Positions 35,015 to 44,942 of a stretch of DNA of 64,000 bases are shown in pieces. How positions within the stretch are numbered: position 1 is the first letter of the stretch; every line of letters starts with the position of its first letter. Source of the stretch: Aplectana chamaeleonis (Eukaryota; Nematoda; Chromadorea; Rhabditida; Cosmocercidae); NCBI GenBank assembly GCA_029168955.1, contig JAPDOI010001516.1:62001-126000 (forward strand), read 5' to 3'. Both the position numbers and the translations under genes were made by a program. The notes under the pieces are model-generated. The model searched no databases, had not been told where the DNA came from, and saw only the letters and a program-made list of their open reading frames with translations.

Positions 35015-35405
35015 TCACGACGTCCTGACGACGTTATCTAGAGGCGTACCTACTCTCCACGGCGTCATGACGACGTCATCCGAAGCTCTATCTGTTTTCC
35101 ACGACGTCCTGCTGATTTCCTCGACGTCCTGTTGACGTCACCTGGAGCCCTAAAAACTTCCACGACGTTCTGACGACATCATCTGAAGCTCTATCTGTTT
35201 TCCACGACGTCCTGCTGATTTCCTCGACGTCCTGTTGACGTCACCTGGAGCCCTAAAAACTTCCACGACGTTCTGGCGACAGCATCTGAAGCCGTGCTAA
35301 TTTCCACGACGTCCTGCTGACGCCGTCTGGAGCCCTACCTACTTTCTATCACGTCCTGTTGACGTCATACAAAGTCATACAGAATTCCACGATGTCCTGC
35401 TGACG
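35015..35405. repeat. 42-base minisatellite, array 1 (TTCCACGACGTCCTG)
   Basis: The word CCACGACGTCCTG followed by TGACGTCATCTGGAGC-like text repeats at about 42 bases; a higher-order duplication of 103 bases is visible (GAAGCTCTATCTGTTTTCCA at 35082 and again at 35185). The plus frame from 34905 reads it as 14-residue repeats such as FHDVLLISS and LHGVMTTSSEAL. Array 2 (47905-48620) carries the same unit on the opposite strand. Confidence 0.8.
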
Positions 35406-35419
35406 TCGTCAAAAGGTTT

Positions 35420-35725
35420 GAATCCCGTGTGTCGAAGTTTTGCGTCTCTTCCCGATTTTCAGCTCGAGTCGTAAGTTGCTATTTTGTAACTTACGACTTG
35501 GGCTGAAAGTACTCTCCAATGGCAGTGCTATTTCGTAGCACGCTAGAATCCAGATGATTATACAAGTTCATCTGATTTTACGACCTGGCCAGGTATAGCG
35601 CCGGTGCATTCGCCTGGTATCTTACATCGTGCGTGTCCGCACGCTGACAGCCGGCTGTCAGGTCAACAGTCCGATTGAACTAATCTGCTGGACTGGGGGT
35701 TTACTATGGGCCCAGATCTTTCATT
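35420..35725. repeat. Dispersed repeat, reverse copy of 61755-62065
   Basis: About 290 bases match the complement of the later copy: CAGTGCTATTTCGTAGCACG is identical, and TTGTAACTTACGACTTGGGC and GACTGGGGGTTTACTA are near identical. It contains a hairpin at 35461-35500 (GTCGTAAGTTGCTATT with its complement) and a second at GACAGCCGGCTGTC. Confidence 0.85.
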
Positions 35726-35756
35726 TTCTAAGAAAAATTGCATAAGTACCTACTTA

Positions 35757-36007
35757 CAGTTCACCTCCGCACTGCCGTTCAGTTCGCAAAGTGCACGCTG
35801 ATTGCGAAAGCATGCTTGCTTCGCGGTTGAGAGTATCCTCAGACAGGGATGTGGGATCACCAGGGCGGTTTTCGCCTTTTTGTGCCCGGAGGATCACACC
35901 CCCGGGTGATCCCACATCCTGTCTGAGGATACTCGCAACCGCGCCGCTGCAGGATTTCGCAATCAGCGTGCACTTTGCGGACTGAACGGCAGTGCGGAGG
36001 TCAACTG
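35757..36007. repeat. Foldback element, about 110-base arms
   Basis: CAGTTCACCTCCGCACTGCC pairs with GGCAGTGCGGAGGTCAACTG, and AGTATCCTCAGACAGG with its partner. The arms match closely over the full 251 bases around a loop at about 35870-35890. Confidence 0.88.
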
Positions 36008-36206
36008 TATGTGCTGTTGCATCTTCATTTGCAGCAACAAGTGCTTTGATAGAAGGAACCAAAAAAAGCAACTTCCCAAAGGGACGCTACGCACCTGAAT
36101 GAAACTAAGCTCTTTTAATCCGGTGCACATTAACATTCAAAGAATTCACAAGAATGCACGTCGACCTTCTTGATAACACGGTCTCTTTCTGGGCTTTTTT
36201 ACATTA

Positions 36207-36214
36207 AGGCCTAT
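36207..36214 (+). promoter_or_regulatory. TATA-box-like sequence upstream of the 36250 exon
   Basis: CTATAAAATACTCAATC lies about 40 bases before the ATG at 36250, the right distance for a TATA box with a very short 5' leader. It is supporting context for that exon candidate only. Confidence 0.35.
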
Positions 36215-36249
36215 AAAATACTCAATCGTACGTTGATCTAATACACTCA

Positions 36250-36322
36250 ATGGCGTTTCATAGAAGCATCGTCATCCTTTTCAGCACTGTCTGGCTCGTA
36301 AATTCCCTCAAATGCTACACAA
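36250..36322 (+). CDS. Candidate first exon of a secreted protein, LKCYT start
   Basis: The exon encodes MAFHRSIVILFSTVWLVNS, a good signal peptide, followed by LKCYT and a clear donor (ACAA|GTAAGT at 36322/36323, phase 1). Mature proteins beginning LKCY are typical of nematode Ly6/ET-module secreted proteins, and a TATA-like box stands upstream. The continuation is uncertain: one acceptor at the GGCAG before 36398 would give only 13 further residues to a stop. A TTTAAAAGCAGTG element end follows at 36443, so the gene may be broken. Confidence 0.35.
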
Positions 36323-36676
36323 GTAAGTTGTACTTTTTCTGTTCTTTGTTCAAGAAACATAAAAACCGTGTAGTCGTTTTTCGGTACTTGGCAGGGTTGC
36401 AGTCCCTATGCACTGTGAACGGTGACCGTCTCTGAGCTGTAAGTTTAAAAGCAGTGGTCGCAATAAAATAAAATTGTCTATTTACCTCTCTGAAACCTTT
36501 TCTGGACACAAAGTAGCAGAACCCATTCTAAGAATCGCGAAAAAAGCCTATTTTAGGTCAAATTATTTTTCTCAACTTTCTGGTATTTTGATGGTGGACG
36601 AGCCCACTCCACGTGAAGGATATCGATAATCTCTAGTATCAAGAACATCAGCTGGCTTGAAATCGACATTCAATCA

Positions 36677-36778
36677 ATGACTAGTTTCCTGCGAACTGAC
36701 ATCTTCTTGACTATTGCTGTCTTCATTCACTTAAAACAAGCGGAGTGCTCCTTCAGGTTGTATAACTGCTTCTATTAG
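36677..36778 (+). CDS. Possible 33-residue secreted peptide or first exon
   Basis: The frame reads a signal-peptide-like MTSFLRTDIFLTIAVFIHLK, then QAECSFRLYNCFY and a stop. It might instead be a first exon ending at TTCAG|GTTGTA. It lies 430 bases after the other signal-peptide exon. It is too short to be sure. Confidence 0.2.
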   Translation: MTSFLRTDIFLTIAVFIHLKQAECSFRLYNCFY

Positions 36779-37536
36779 CTATGGCGCGCAAAGCGCCGCA
36801 TCGCCCTAGCTTGCTTTAAACTGGTTCGAATAAAACTTCGAGATTTTTTCGGAATTCCTTTAGTCGATGCAATACAACAGGGTGAGAAAGCAGTAGATTT
36901 AACTTTGGCAAAACATCGAAAAGTCCATATTTCCAACTCAAATACCTTTTTTATGATTCGGCCATGATAGCAGAAATCTATCGTTATGATCTGCGGTCGT
37001 AGACAATTCCAGAAGGAAATGTAGTCTCTTCGTATAAATCGGTGTAATGAACGGATGGGGCTGCGGAGGTGGATTGTGGCGCATCGAAACACCGCTGGCC
37101 TATGGTATCGGCAAGCCATCATGACCGTGATTCGTACATTCGCTATACCAGACTTGACAAGGAGGCCACACACATTCTTCGACAATAATATCGGAGTCAA
37201 AAAGAACCTTTTTTCACTTACCATAGTGTTTGCCTCACTTAGAAAAACACGAAAATTCCCTGAGCAATCCGTGGCGACCAGTCTAAAATTTTGAACTTTG
37301 AATCCCTTACTGAATCGGTGCGCAGACCTGAATGGGAAACATGGTGTACAGTCAAGGCTGCGATCTCTGGAATTCGCTGAGTACCACTCTCGCATCAAGA
37401 CAGGATCACCGGCCGGGTTACGAGAGTGGTATTGAAAGAAGGGGCGGAATTCTCGCAGCATATCCGGCCCTGAGTGCCCTATATGCTGCGGATATGGATT
37501 CGTGGCTAGCAGCAATGTAGCAGCATATTTCGTCAA
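36775..37536 (-). CDS. Unrecognised 253-residue open frame
   Basis: This is the second longest open frame in the window and longer than expected by chance in such sequence. The N-terminal 70 residues run through an inverted-repeat boundary near 37370 (the stretch VLMREWYSA is an element end), so the frame as a whole cannot be an old gene. The C-terminal 180 residues (FSKGFKVQNF onward) are Arg/Lys-rich and match no family I know. A plus-strand frame at 37055 overlaps. Treat as hypothetical. Confidence 0.2.
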   Translation of the reverse strand: MTKYAATLLLATNPYPQHIGHSGPDMLREFRPFFQYHSRNPAGDPVLMREWYSANSRDRSLDCTPCFPFRSAHRFSKGFKVQNFRLVATDCSGNFRVFLSEANTMVSEKRFFLTPILLSKNVCGLLVKSGIANVRITVMMACRYHRPAVFRCATIHLRSPIRSLHRFIRRDYISFWNCLRPQIITIDFCYHGRIIKKVFELEIWTFRCFAKVKSTAFSPCCIASTKGIPKKSRSFIRTSLKQARAMRRFARHS

Positions 37537-37730
37537 GTCTCATCTCTTCCTTTGCGGCATATGCTGCTTTGAGCGCAGCATATGCTGCGGCAATGAATTC
37601 TTGGCCATCAGGCGCACGACAGCATATGCTGATGATTCTCGCAGCATATGCTGCTGCAATTGATTCTTGGCCTTCAGGCTCAAGACAGCATATGCTGCGT
37701 ATATTCGCAGCATATGCTGCCGCATTGTTA
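37450..37730. repeat. Cluster of the palindrome GCAGCATATGCTGC
   Basis: About ten copies or half copies of GCAGCATATGCTGC lie in under 300 bases, spaced by AATT-rich segments (GAATTCTTGGCC). Variants GCAGTATATACTGC and GCAGTATATGCTGCC occur at 40480-40562. Each copy is self-complementary. Confidence 0.85.
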
Positions 37731-37745
37731 ACTATGAATTCTTAG

Positions 37746-38013
37746 CATCCAGGGGCCGGACGCATCACAGCTCCGGGTTGGGGAATGGGCAAGGCAGCCG
37801 GCGTCTTTAAAGATCTCTGTAGATCGCAAAATCAATCGTGCCCCTGCTGTGTCCTTGGCTTCCCCAGCCGCCCCAGCTAGGATGTTGGGCGCCTTGGGCA
37901 GCAAATGACACTGCAGGGGCACGGCTGATTTCAGGATCTACGAAGATCTACAAAGGCGCTGACTGCCCAGCCCCTGCCCAACCCGGAGCGTTGATGCATC
38001 CGGTCCCTGGCGC
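37746..38013. repeat. Foldback element, about 125-base arms
   Basis: CATCCAGGGGCCGGACGCAT pairs with ATGCATCCGGTCCCTGGCGC, and GTGCCCCTGCTGTGTC with GACACTGCAGGGGCAC. The arms are diverged but continuous around a loop near 37875. It follows directly on the palindrome cluster. Confidence 0.82.
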
Positions 38014-38500
38014 ACGGCAGCGATTGTCGCGGATGCTGTCAGCAAAAATCTGTAGCCCTAACGTTCTGCTCACGTGTAGTTGGAGTGGTGCTGCCGTGCT
38101 GCGGCTACAACTCAAAAAAGAACGCTCAAGAAAGCTTCTGTAATGTTTATTAATTCATAACCAGCACTAAAATATTGCACTGTCACTTCATTCACTGGCT
38201 TGGGCCTGACTTTGGAACAACATCAACAGAAAAAAACATATTACAAAGAGATCAAAATAGATCCTATCTTCAAACATAAAGCAGAGACGAACATGTAAAT
38301 ACAAAAAAAATGAAGAACTGCCAGCAACAATTAAAACAATTTTCTAAACACCCGTGCGCCTGCGGCTCATTGTGCCCTCGCTTGAATTTAGGGTGGCCGA
38401 GGTTCCCAGAACGGTCTTCTTCTGAAATCGGTATTGAAGGGCAAATCCGCCGGTGAATCCGCAAAAAAGGTGCTATGTAGTCTGAGGGGTCACTAGCGGA
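38014..38500. other. No recognisable gene
   Basis: Short frames only. Confidence 0.5.
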
Positions 38501-38502
38501 AT

Positions 38503-38626
38503 GCACTTGACCACGCCCATTTCACTGTGCCGCACTAAATTTGAGCACCTACAAGGGGTTTCCCTCCCCAGCAAAAATCAGAAGGAAAATCACAGCGGCA
38601 TGTAAAAATGGGCGTGGCCAAGTGCG
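38503..38626. repeat. Small inverted-repeat element, CACTTGACCACGCCCAT ends
   Basis: GCACTTGACCACGCCCAT and ATGGGCGTGGCCAAGTGCG are inverted 85 bases apart. The same terminus bounds 38778-39208, so these belong to one family. Confidence 0.7.
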
Positions 38627-38777
38627 ATACAACAGCGGCCCCCCAAGGCCACGTAGCACAAAAAACACCAATTTTCGCCATAAATCGGGTAACACATGGT
38701 CTCCTGGCTGAATGTGCTTGTCACTCCGCATTCGTGTCATGGAAAAAGTGCTACCGCAGCGAGGAAAGGCACTGTGC

Positions 38778-39208
38778 TATCGCCTTTGGCCACGCCCATT
38801 TGTTCGTTCCGCAACGGCTCTACTCATCAGGGTACAGCGCGATGTGTGGATATCCACAAGGGTGGAGTATTACCTGAGCAGGGGTGGAGGGAGTCTGAGC
38901 TCTGCAGCAATACTGAACGGATCACTGTGAGTGGGGGTATACACCTCTTACATTCAGTTTCTCTCGAAAAATTAGAGTATATTACTCTTCTCTAGGTTTC
39001 ACAACATAAACTGACCAAAAAACGCTTCTGGGGAAGAGAGGTCTCAGAAAATCGTCATAAAATTGCTCCTGAAGGGGGGTCTGAGCGAAATTTCCTGTGC
39101 CCACAACTCGTGCCTTACCCGGCTACTGATTTTTGCTGGGGAGGGAAGCCTCGGTGAATGCTCTAATTCCGTGCGGCTCGGAAACATGGGCGTGGTCAGG
39201 TGCGATGG
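38778..39208. mobile_element. Non-autonomous TIR element, TTGGCCACGCCCAT ends
   Basis: TATCGCCTTTGGCCACGCCC and GGGCGTGGTCAGGTGCGATG are inverted about 430 bases apart. The end is shared with the smaller element at 38503-38626. No coding capacity is visible. Confidence 0.6.
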
Positions 39209-39382
39209 CCAAGTAGCCTCTCGCTGCTAAAGCAACATTTAACGCGTTTATATCCAATCGGTTGCCGTCATTTGAATTGCCGCGCGCGGTCGTCGTGTTG
39301 ACGTCACGACGCGGCGGCTGGCATGGCGCGGGGCAGCGGCCGGATGGTACGCCGCGCGCGGCGGGGAACATGCGTTGTGTGT

Positions 39383-39497
39383 CGTGGCGCGGCGTACTAC
39401 CACGCGTTAAATTGGGTCATTTCCCTCAAACGAGTATGGAAATGACTTCTCGTTGAACGGAGACGACCCAATTTAACGCGCGGTGGTACGCCGCCGA
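39383..39497. repeat. Hairpin, about 50-base arms
   Basis: GGCGTACTACCACGCGTTAA pairs with TTAACGCGCGGTGGTACGCC; the stem continues through ATTGGGTC. The loop is near 39435. Confidence 0.85.
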
Positions 39498-39552
39498 TTG
39501 AAGGGTTAGTTGAGGTGACAAGCACGCCCATGCCGATCATTTTTTACGCAAG

Positions 39553-39672
39553 GCTACCGTAATTCTGCGCGTAATTTATGAATCAAATAACGTAGGTGTG
39601 CCGTAAGATATGTGACAAAAACCGCAGCCATGCAGCCGGCGCTATTTAATTTACGCGCAGGATTACGGTAGC
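39553..39672. repeat. Small TIR element, GCTACCGTAATTCTGCGCGT ends
   Basis: GCTACCGTAATTCTGCGCGT and ACGCGCAGGATTACGGTAGC are inverted with one mismatch, 120 bases overall. Ends of this kind remind me of common Caenorhabditis inverted repeats, from memory only. Confidence 0.75.
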
Positions 39673-39725
39673 CCTGTGGAAAAAAAGTTTTGCACTGATA
39701 TTTCTATCTCGAGGTACTGAATCCA

Positions 39726-40220
39726 TTAGAGGCAGTGTTCACGATGATTTTTGTTCCCGAGTTTTGCTTTCAAAACAACCACTTGGCAACCAAGTCTTAC
39801 CAAAATCACAAAGAAACAGCGAGAAACGCACAAAAACGTCTTATTTCAGTGACATTATTCTCTAACCTGGACTATCTGTCTGGTAAGATGAACATGTTCA
39901 CGGTGATTGTCACCGGTAAAAAATGGGGCCGGCCAATCGAACATAGAAAAATATTTCAGGCAAAACAGTATTAGTTAGGGTCCAAAGGAGAGAATGGAGC
40001 GACAGAAAGGAGAAAATTGCAGAGGCGGATCCACAAAAGATTTCATTGTCACAACGAACAGTCCCAGAGAGAGTAAAAAGGAGGGGTGAGAGTAAAGTAT
40101 CTAATGCCCTTCTCGAGCGTCTTTTTCGATTTCTTCGTTATTTCAGTTCTATCCGGTGGCTGAACAATCGATTTAGCGATTAATATCAAAATCGAAGATA
40201 ATCGTGAACACTGCCTTTAA
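39726..40220. mobile_element. TTAA-flanked MITE, AGGCAGTGTTCACGAT termini
   Basis: Left TTAG-AGGCAGTGTTCACGAT, right ATCGTGAACACTGCCT-TTAA. The 490-base body is the reverse complement of 24528-25017 in nearly full length, so the two are copies of one subfamily. It contains no transposase; the 79-residue plus frame at 39735 begins inside the terminus. Confidence 0.85.
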
Positions 40221-40620
40221 GGGGAGGTTCACTGTGCATTGGACCAAAAAGAAACATGAGTTAAACCAATTCAAAGATTAAACTTACCTTCAAGTGAAGT
40301 CCTTGCCGAAGACGAAGGCTGGGATCAATAATGGGCATGGGTCAGGACGCGCAGTCTCATTTTCGCGGATAATTTGAATTCAAACGCTACCTGACGCTCG
40401 TCGGCGCTTTCATGCATCAGGAACTTTGCAGGATAGGCTGCTAAGTGCGCAGGATATGCTGGCGTTTTAGCATCTACGCAGTATATACTGCTTGGAATAC
40501 TGTATGCGCTATATATCGTCGACCAATCATAACTGAGTGGGCGTAACCGCAGTATATGCTGCCATAACCCTGCTAATTGGAAAAGAGGCGGAACCTACGA
40601 GAGTGGTACTCAGCGAATCC
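40221..40620. other. No recognisable gene
   Basis: It contains GCAGTATATACTGC-type palindromes at 40480-40562 (see the cluster at 37450) and nothing coding. Confidence 0.5.
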
Positions 40621-40624
40621 TAGA

Positions 40625-40866
40625 GATGACTAAGCCGGGTGGCGCTGAGTTGAAGTGGGAGCGGCGCGCCCGCGTCAGATGCGCCACTGATATCCAGGTG
40701 ATTCTGCTAGCCTGCAGCCCATATTCCGAACATATTTCGACTTCTACATCATCAAATTCACAGCAATACGAGCACAAGGCTGGCGAAATCATTTGAATAA
40801 CAACGGCGTTGCAATCTGATACACGCTTCGCGGCCGCGCCAGCTCAGCGCCGCCCGGCTTAGTCAT
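40625..40866. mobile_element. TIR element, ATGACTAAGCCGGGTGGCGC ends, copy 1
   Basis: ATGACTAAGCCGGGTGGCGC and GCGCCGCCCGGCTTAGTCAT are inverted. Internal blocks (TTTCGACTTCTACATCATCA, TTGAATAACAACG) match the copy at 42380-42614, and the similarity continues just outside the right terminus (CTTGACGGTACA), so the mobile unit may be slightly longer than the inverted ends. Confidence 0.75.
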
Positions 40867-41034
40867 TGCAGCCTTGACGGTACATGTAAGTTTTCCTTGG
40901 TTCTTGTTCTCCTCCAGTCTGTTACATATGAAATCAGAAGGACTCTCCATGATCAGCCAATTTGCAGTAGACACCACACCGCTCAGTCACCCCAAGCTTA
41001 TAGTGCAGTCCACCAACATTTGCACATCGACAGA

Positions 41035-41165
41035 CGGAGTGGAAGCGATCAGTTGGAGATCAGTATGCGTGAAAATCATTGCAACAAACTCGTTACCGGT
41101 AGAGCAAGAGCAGCTGAGCTTCGCCATGTGTTGCATGAATTTTGATCTCCAACCGACCGCTTCTA
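41035..41165. repeat. Imperfect inverted repeat
   Basis: GTTGGAGATCAGTATGCGTG pairs with TGAATTTTGATCTCCAAC across about 85 bases. A direct relative of the right arm (TTGCATGCATATTGATCTCC) lies at about 41563, so this block has also been duplicated in tandem. Confidence 0.55.
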
Positions 41166-41246
41166 CTTCGTCTGCGGGTGTGCAACTTTGCTATATTGCT
41201 AAAACAGGGGCAAAAATTTTCGGAGTTCCATTTTCTGTTTTTGCAG

Positions 41247-41319
41247 ATATGGATGATCCAAATTATGGCCCTCCTAAGAAAATAGTGGAGTGTGACAATG
41301 GAACATTCTGCACACGGTG
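41247..41319 (+). CDS. Candidate internal exon of a Ly6/ET-type secreted protein
   Basis: A strong acceptor (TTTTCTGTTTTTGCAG, ending at 41246) opens a phase-1 exon reading MDDPNYGPPKKIVECDNGTF then CTR up to a donor-like CACG|GTGGGT. The C-D-N-G-x-F-C pattern suits the second cysteine pair of ET modules. The phase also suits the LKCYT exon at 36250, but that lies 5 kb upstream behind several repeats. The frame is open through the acceptor from 40874, so an unspliced 156-residue reading is possible too. Confidence 0.25.
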
Positions 41320-41643
41320 GGTTGTTCACTCTTTTCGTTTCTAATCTGCGGGTTTGAGAACCGTACGTCATTCCACGACAGCCGGAAGTCGTTCATTTAT
41401 CTGAGAAGTTGCTCTATGCTGCTATCACTTACCCGCCCTTGAAGAGTGAGCGTTCCTTCGTGTCAGTAGTTAAATGCAAAGAAGTACGCCGCGTAGCTGC
41501 ATGGGTGTGCCCACTAGCACTATTCAATATATTTAAACCGGCTTGTGATTCATTGCATGCATATTGATCTCCAACTGATCAATTCGCAGCAGCTTTTCTG
41601 TAATTAGACGTCTGATATTTTGGATATTTCCTTACTAAATTCG

Positions 41644-41720
41644 AAGTAAGCTTCAGACTGACCGTGCGTTTGGATGATGTCGCGGAAAATCTCTATGCCT
41701 GTGACAGTGCCGGACTGTGT
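41644..41720 (+). CDS. Candidate exon ending YACDSAGLCK before a donor
   Basis: After an acceptor-like AAGCTTCAG the frame reads LTVRLDDVAENLYACDSAGL then CK to a good donor, AAG|GTGAGC. The closing C-D-S-A-G-L-C resembles C-D-N-G-T-F-C of the exon at 41247, and flanking text between the two also shows a duplicated block. This suggests a duplicated exon or remnant; phases differ, and no full gene could be built. Confidence 0.22.
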
Positions 41721-42177
41721 AAGGTGAGCCTATAAGTCTTCCAAGTCAAATGTGCGTCCGGTCCTTGAAGAATTTGCCACATCGCCCCCCCCCAAGCCCC
41801 ACCATACAGGAATCGGAACAGCCTGACAGTTCGGTTCGTTCTCCAAATCTCCGGGCTTCTGCTGTTTGTGTCCGGCTCCCTCAGTTTGCTCCGACAGCAA
41901 GAGTAATGGACCAGAACGCAACAGCAGTGGGCCAGCAGTTTGGGAGACATAGTCGAAGTGTCAGGGGGCCCCAGGTTTGGAATTGCCTGATACCTCTGAG
42001 TGAGGAAATCTCCCACGATCAGCGACCTCATGTGTTTATGTCTGAGGCGCAATCTTTATGTCCTCCCACGGTTTGCGTCAACGTGGACCTAGATCTTTAA
42101 CAAAATACAATGAACCCACAAACAATGCTGCAGCGATGGTACAACCGACACGAATCTCAGTGCCGATTATCGTTGCC

Positions 42178-42265
42178 TTTTGTTGGCGCACAATACGTTG
42201 GCGCAAACTCAGTGCGCGCAACAATCCTACGTGGACCGAGTTCGCGCCGAGGTCCTACGTATAAT
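42178..42265. repeat. Short dispersed repeat (GTTGGCGCACAATAC)
   Basis: It shares the TTGGCGC...GTGCGCGCAACAA words with 26222-26280 and 3384-3455. There is no further structure. Confidence 0.45.
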
Positions 42266-42379
42266 CGGTCGAGTGCAATCATATCATACAGTGTATTCAC
42301 ATAAACTTTAGACAGGCAGCACGGACTGAACTCCTGGCACTCATGAACACTTATGTGTGTACGTACCATCAAGTGTGCT

Positions 42380-42614
42380 ATGACTAAGCTGCGTGGCGCT
42401 GAGTTGAAGCGGGCGCGGCGCGGCTTGCGTCACATTGCCCCCGCTACTGATATTCAGGCGATTCTGCGAGCGTGCTGCCAATGTTCCTATCACATTTCGA
42501 CTTCTTCATCCTGAATTTCACAGTAATAGGGGCAGTAGGCTGGCGTAGTGACTTGAATAACAATGACGAGGGCATCGCCGCAGTCCTCATATCTGCGCCG
42601 CCCGGCGTAGTCAT
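42380..42614. mobile_element. TIR element, ATGACTAAGC ends, copy 2
   Basis: ATGACTAAGCTGCGTGGCGC and CCCGGCGTAGTCAT bound a body matching 40625-40866 in the same orientation (ATTCAGGCGATTCTGCGAGC, TTTCGACTTCTTCATCCTGA). The right-flank CTTGACGGTACA is shared as well. Confidence 0.72.
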
Positions 42615-42789
42615 AGTAGGCTTGACGGTACAAGCGGTAGCGCCCAAAAGGCTTCGGACACAGGGTTTGTGTAAAAATTGTTTTTACCCGTATCCCGGCT
42701 CCGATTTATCGGAAGTTGGCGAAACTTTTAAATGCTACGGGGCATCCTCAGACAAAAATGCGGACTTATTGCAAGCAAAAAGTGAAGTG

Positions 42790-43010
42790 TAGAACTGACC
42801 GCGCGCTGAAACCGCGACAATAAGTCAATTACGACTGACCGCGAACAATTTTGCGAACTGGGCGGAATCTCGCGGTACAACCGCTTCGCGATCCGGTTGA
42901 TCGTGCTAAGCCTTCTCATGGTTCTCACCTCTTTCCTTTCGTACCGCGCGCAACTTTGTAAAGCGGGCAGAAACCGCGAAACATTAGGGCCGACCGCGCG
43001 CAGACGTGAG
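42790..43010. repeat. GC-rich array of GACCGCGCGC words
   Basis: TGACCGCGCGCTGAAACCGC, GACTGACCGCGAACAATTTT and CCGACCGCGCGCAGACGTG repeat here as at 6901-7090. The words lie inside two long overlapping frames (182 residues minus, 43276-42728; 150 residues plus, 42897-43349); I regard both as by-products, although the plus one has hydrophobic stretches. Confidence 0.55.
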
Positions 43011-43356
43011 GGAAAATGTTTGGTGTGCACGGGCCAAGAACCCGTCAACTCCACGCCCGATTCCAAAATATTTTTGCTGCGATGCCTGTTTTTTGTTTTA
43101 CTTATGTTTTTGTTTGTTTTCTTTCTCTCCGCGTCATCCTTCTGTGTTCCCGTGGTATTCCATATGATTTCACTTGTATTTTTTATTGACTGCAGTAGTA
43201 TTAATAGTGAATATGACAATGCTGTGTATTGGAAACGACTGAAAGTGTTTAGCGCCGGGTTGTTGGTCGTGGGCACATTTGTGCTAAGTGTGCGAGGATT
43301 CGGGCAAATAAATAGATTTGTGGAAAGTGCCCTAAAGGCGTGTATTTAATGGGGTG

Positions 43357-43392
43357 GAAAGTGGGCAGGGCTTCGGTAGGAGTGCGCACAAC
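43357..43392 (-). repeat. Solo unit fragment of the 11770-12420 satellite
   Basis: AAAGTGGGCAGGGCTTCGGT followed by AGGAGTGCGCACAA is the complement of the conserved heart of the satellite unit 31 kb upstream. Confidence 0.7.
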
Positions 43393-44198
43393 GGCGACAA
43401 AGTGCATAGGGAGGGGCCTGCATAGTTCAAGTCGCGTCGTTGCTCGCAGCGACAAACAGCGCTAGGTAATGCAACATCGATCACATTTGCGACCGGGGCG
43501 ATCGACACTGCGTGAATGGCGATGAGGGAGCCCCGCAGTGTTTTGGCGTCGCGACAGCCGTGCGTCACTGCCAGCGAGTGGCAACCGACGCCGCGACGAA
43601 AACGTTCGAGAACATTCCACGTTCGACTTTCCTTGAATCTCGGCATAATAATATATCGTATCGGTTCTCATGAGCAGTAGACCGAGATTGTCCAGCTTTA
43701 TTCGGCTTATGTTTCGGCAATCACGCCTTCGTGAGAGCCTAGAAGTCAAAGATACGTGAGGATACTAGCCGTCCAAGCACTATTTCAGAACAGTAGGACT
43801 AATTTCATAGAAAACTGATTAGCGACATAGTATGGCAGTTTGAAAAGCTAACCTTTAGTGTGCAGACCGAAGCCTCACAGACATCCTCAGATGGTCTTAG
43901 ATGGCGGGTGAATGAGTGGGACCATTTCGGACCGCTCACCTCGTTAGCCATATTATTGAACATATTGCCATACATTTGTGCATGCTCAGTAATTATTACG
44001 TGATGTTATTAAGCATGCATGTGATGAATTTGTGGTCTTTATTTTGAATGCGAGCGTAAGGTAATACAGGTGTTGTTATTTATATGTGTAAGCTGGGAAT
44101 TGAAGTAGAAATCCGGGGCTTCCTTTCTGTTTTGAAGGTCACTCGTGGTCAAGCGTGCATGCATGGGTGCCCCCATCTGGTTTACCGCGGGCAGGGAA
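43393..44198. other. No recognisable gene
   Basis: Short overlapping frames at 43462-43749 on the minus strand carry no motif. Nothing else is recognised. Confidence 0.5.
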
Positions 44199-44942
44199 CA
44201 TACTCTGCCAGCGCGTAGCTAGATGCCTCACACGGAGACCGGAGATGACCAGGGTTCCGGAGGCACCTAGTCCAATTTTGACCCGAGATTTTACGTAAAT
44301 TACGGAAAGTTTAGCTTCACTTGGTGAAATTTTAGCTACAGCGCCCGCATATTCTACGTAAATTCTCGCTACGGCACCCGCATAATCTACGCAATTTCTC
44401 GTTGCAGCACTCGGTCGATCGACCCACCCAGTCTTGATCCGCACTAGAAAGGCGATCACAGCTGCGATCGACAGCATTGCCATTTCTTCCCCACGTCCTG
44501 CAGCATCCCCATGGTCAAAATTATCCTCACCGTGGTCTCCCAGAGAGCGACACCGGGTCACCCTCCACGGCCAGTCACAGAGTGTCGAGTAATCCCTCAG
44601 TGAGATGATTGGACCAACACTGTTCGAACGGCATCCCAGCGTTCCGCGTAGTCAGCGCGGGTTTAAGATTGCATTCAACACAGGCTGTCGCTAAATCCGT
44701 AGCTTCTTGCTACAAAATTATAGCGAGAATATACGGATTTAGCGACAGAGAGATCAATGTACCGAATTTAGCCTTCGTTTTTACGTAGAATACGCGTAGA
44801 ATTTGCACCCTTGTACCGTCGACACAAGAATATGCGGGTTTCAGCTATCTTAGTTAAAACCCGTAAATTCTCGCCACATGGAATGGGGCGGCGTTACAGG
44901 CCGCGCCCTCGGAGGCATCTAGCTACGCGTTGGCAGAGTATG
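44199..44942. mobile_element. Non-autonomous TIR element, ACTCTGCCAACGCGTAGC ends, copy 2
   Basis: CATACTCTGCCAGCGCGTAG and CTACGCGTTGGCAGAGTATG bound 744 bases that are the reverse complement of copy 1 at 30305-31046. The end CATACTCTGCCA is perfectly palindromic with its partner out to CAT/ATG. Its right end overlaps the start of the palindrome at 44941. Confidence 0.82.

Larger units (their letters stand above)
37370..40620. mobile_element. Possible 3.25 kb element with GCTGAGTACCACTCTCG ends
   Basis: GAATTCGCTGAGTACCACTC at 37370 and its complement ending at 40620 (GAGTGGTACTCAGCGAATCC) are inverted. Both ends are followed inwards by a GCGGAA block and by GCAGCATATGCTGC-type palindromes. 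No target duplication is apparent, and the middle is filled with other foldbacks and a TTAA MITE, so the pair could also be two solo ends. Confidence 0.4.

Noticed and set aside
42728..43349. Overlapping 182-residue (minus) and 150-residue (plus) frames, the latter with hydrophobic stretches
   Set aside because: Both run through the GC-word array and a T-rich stretch; the hydrophobic residues are explained by TTT-rich sequence. No family or splice signal supports them.
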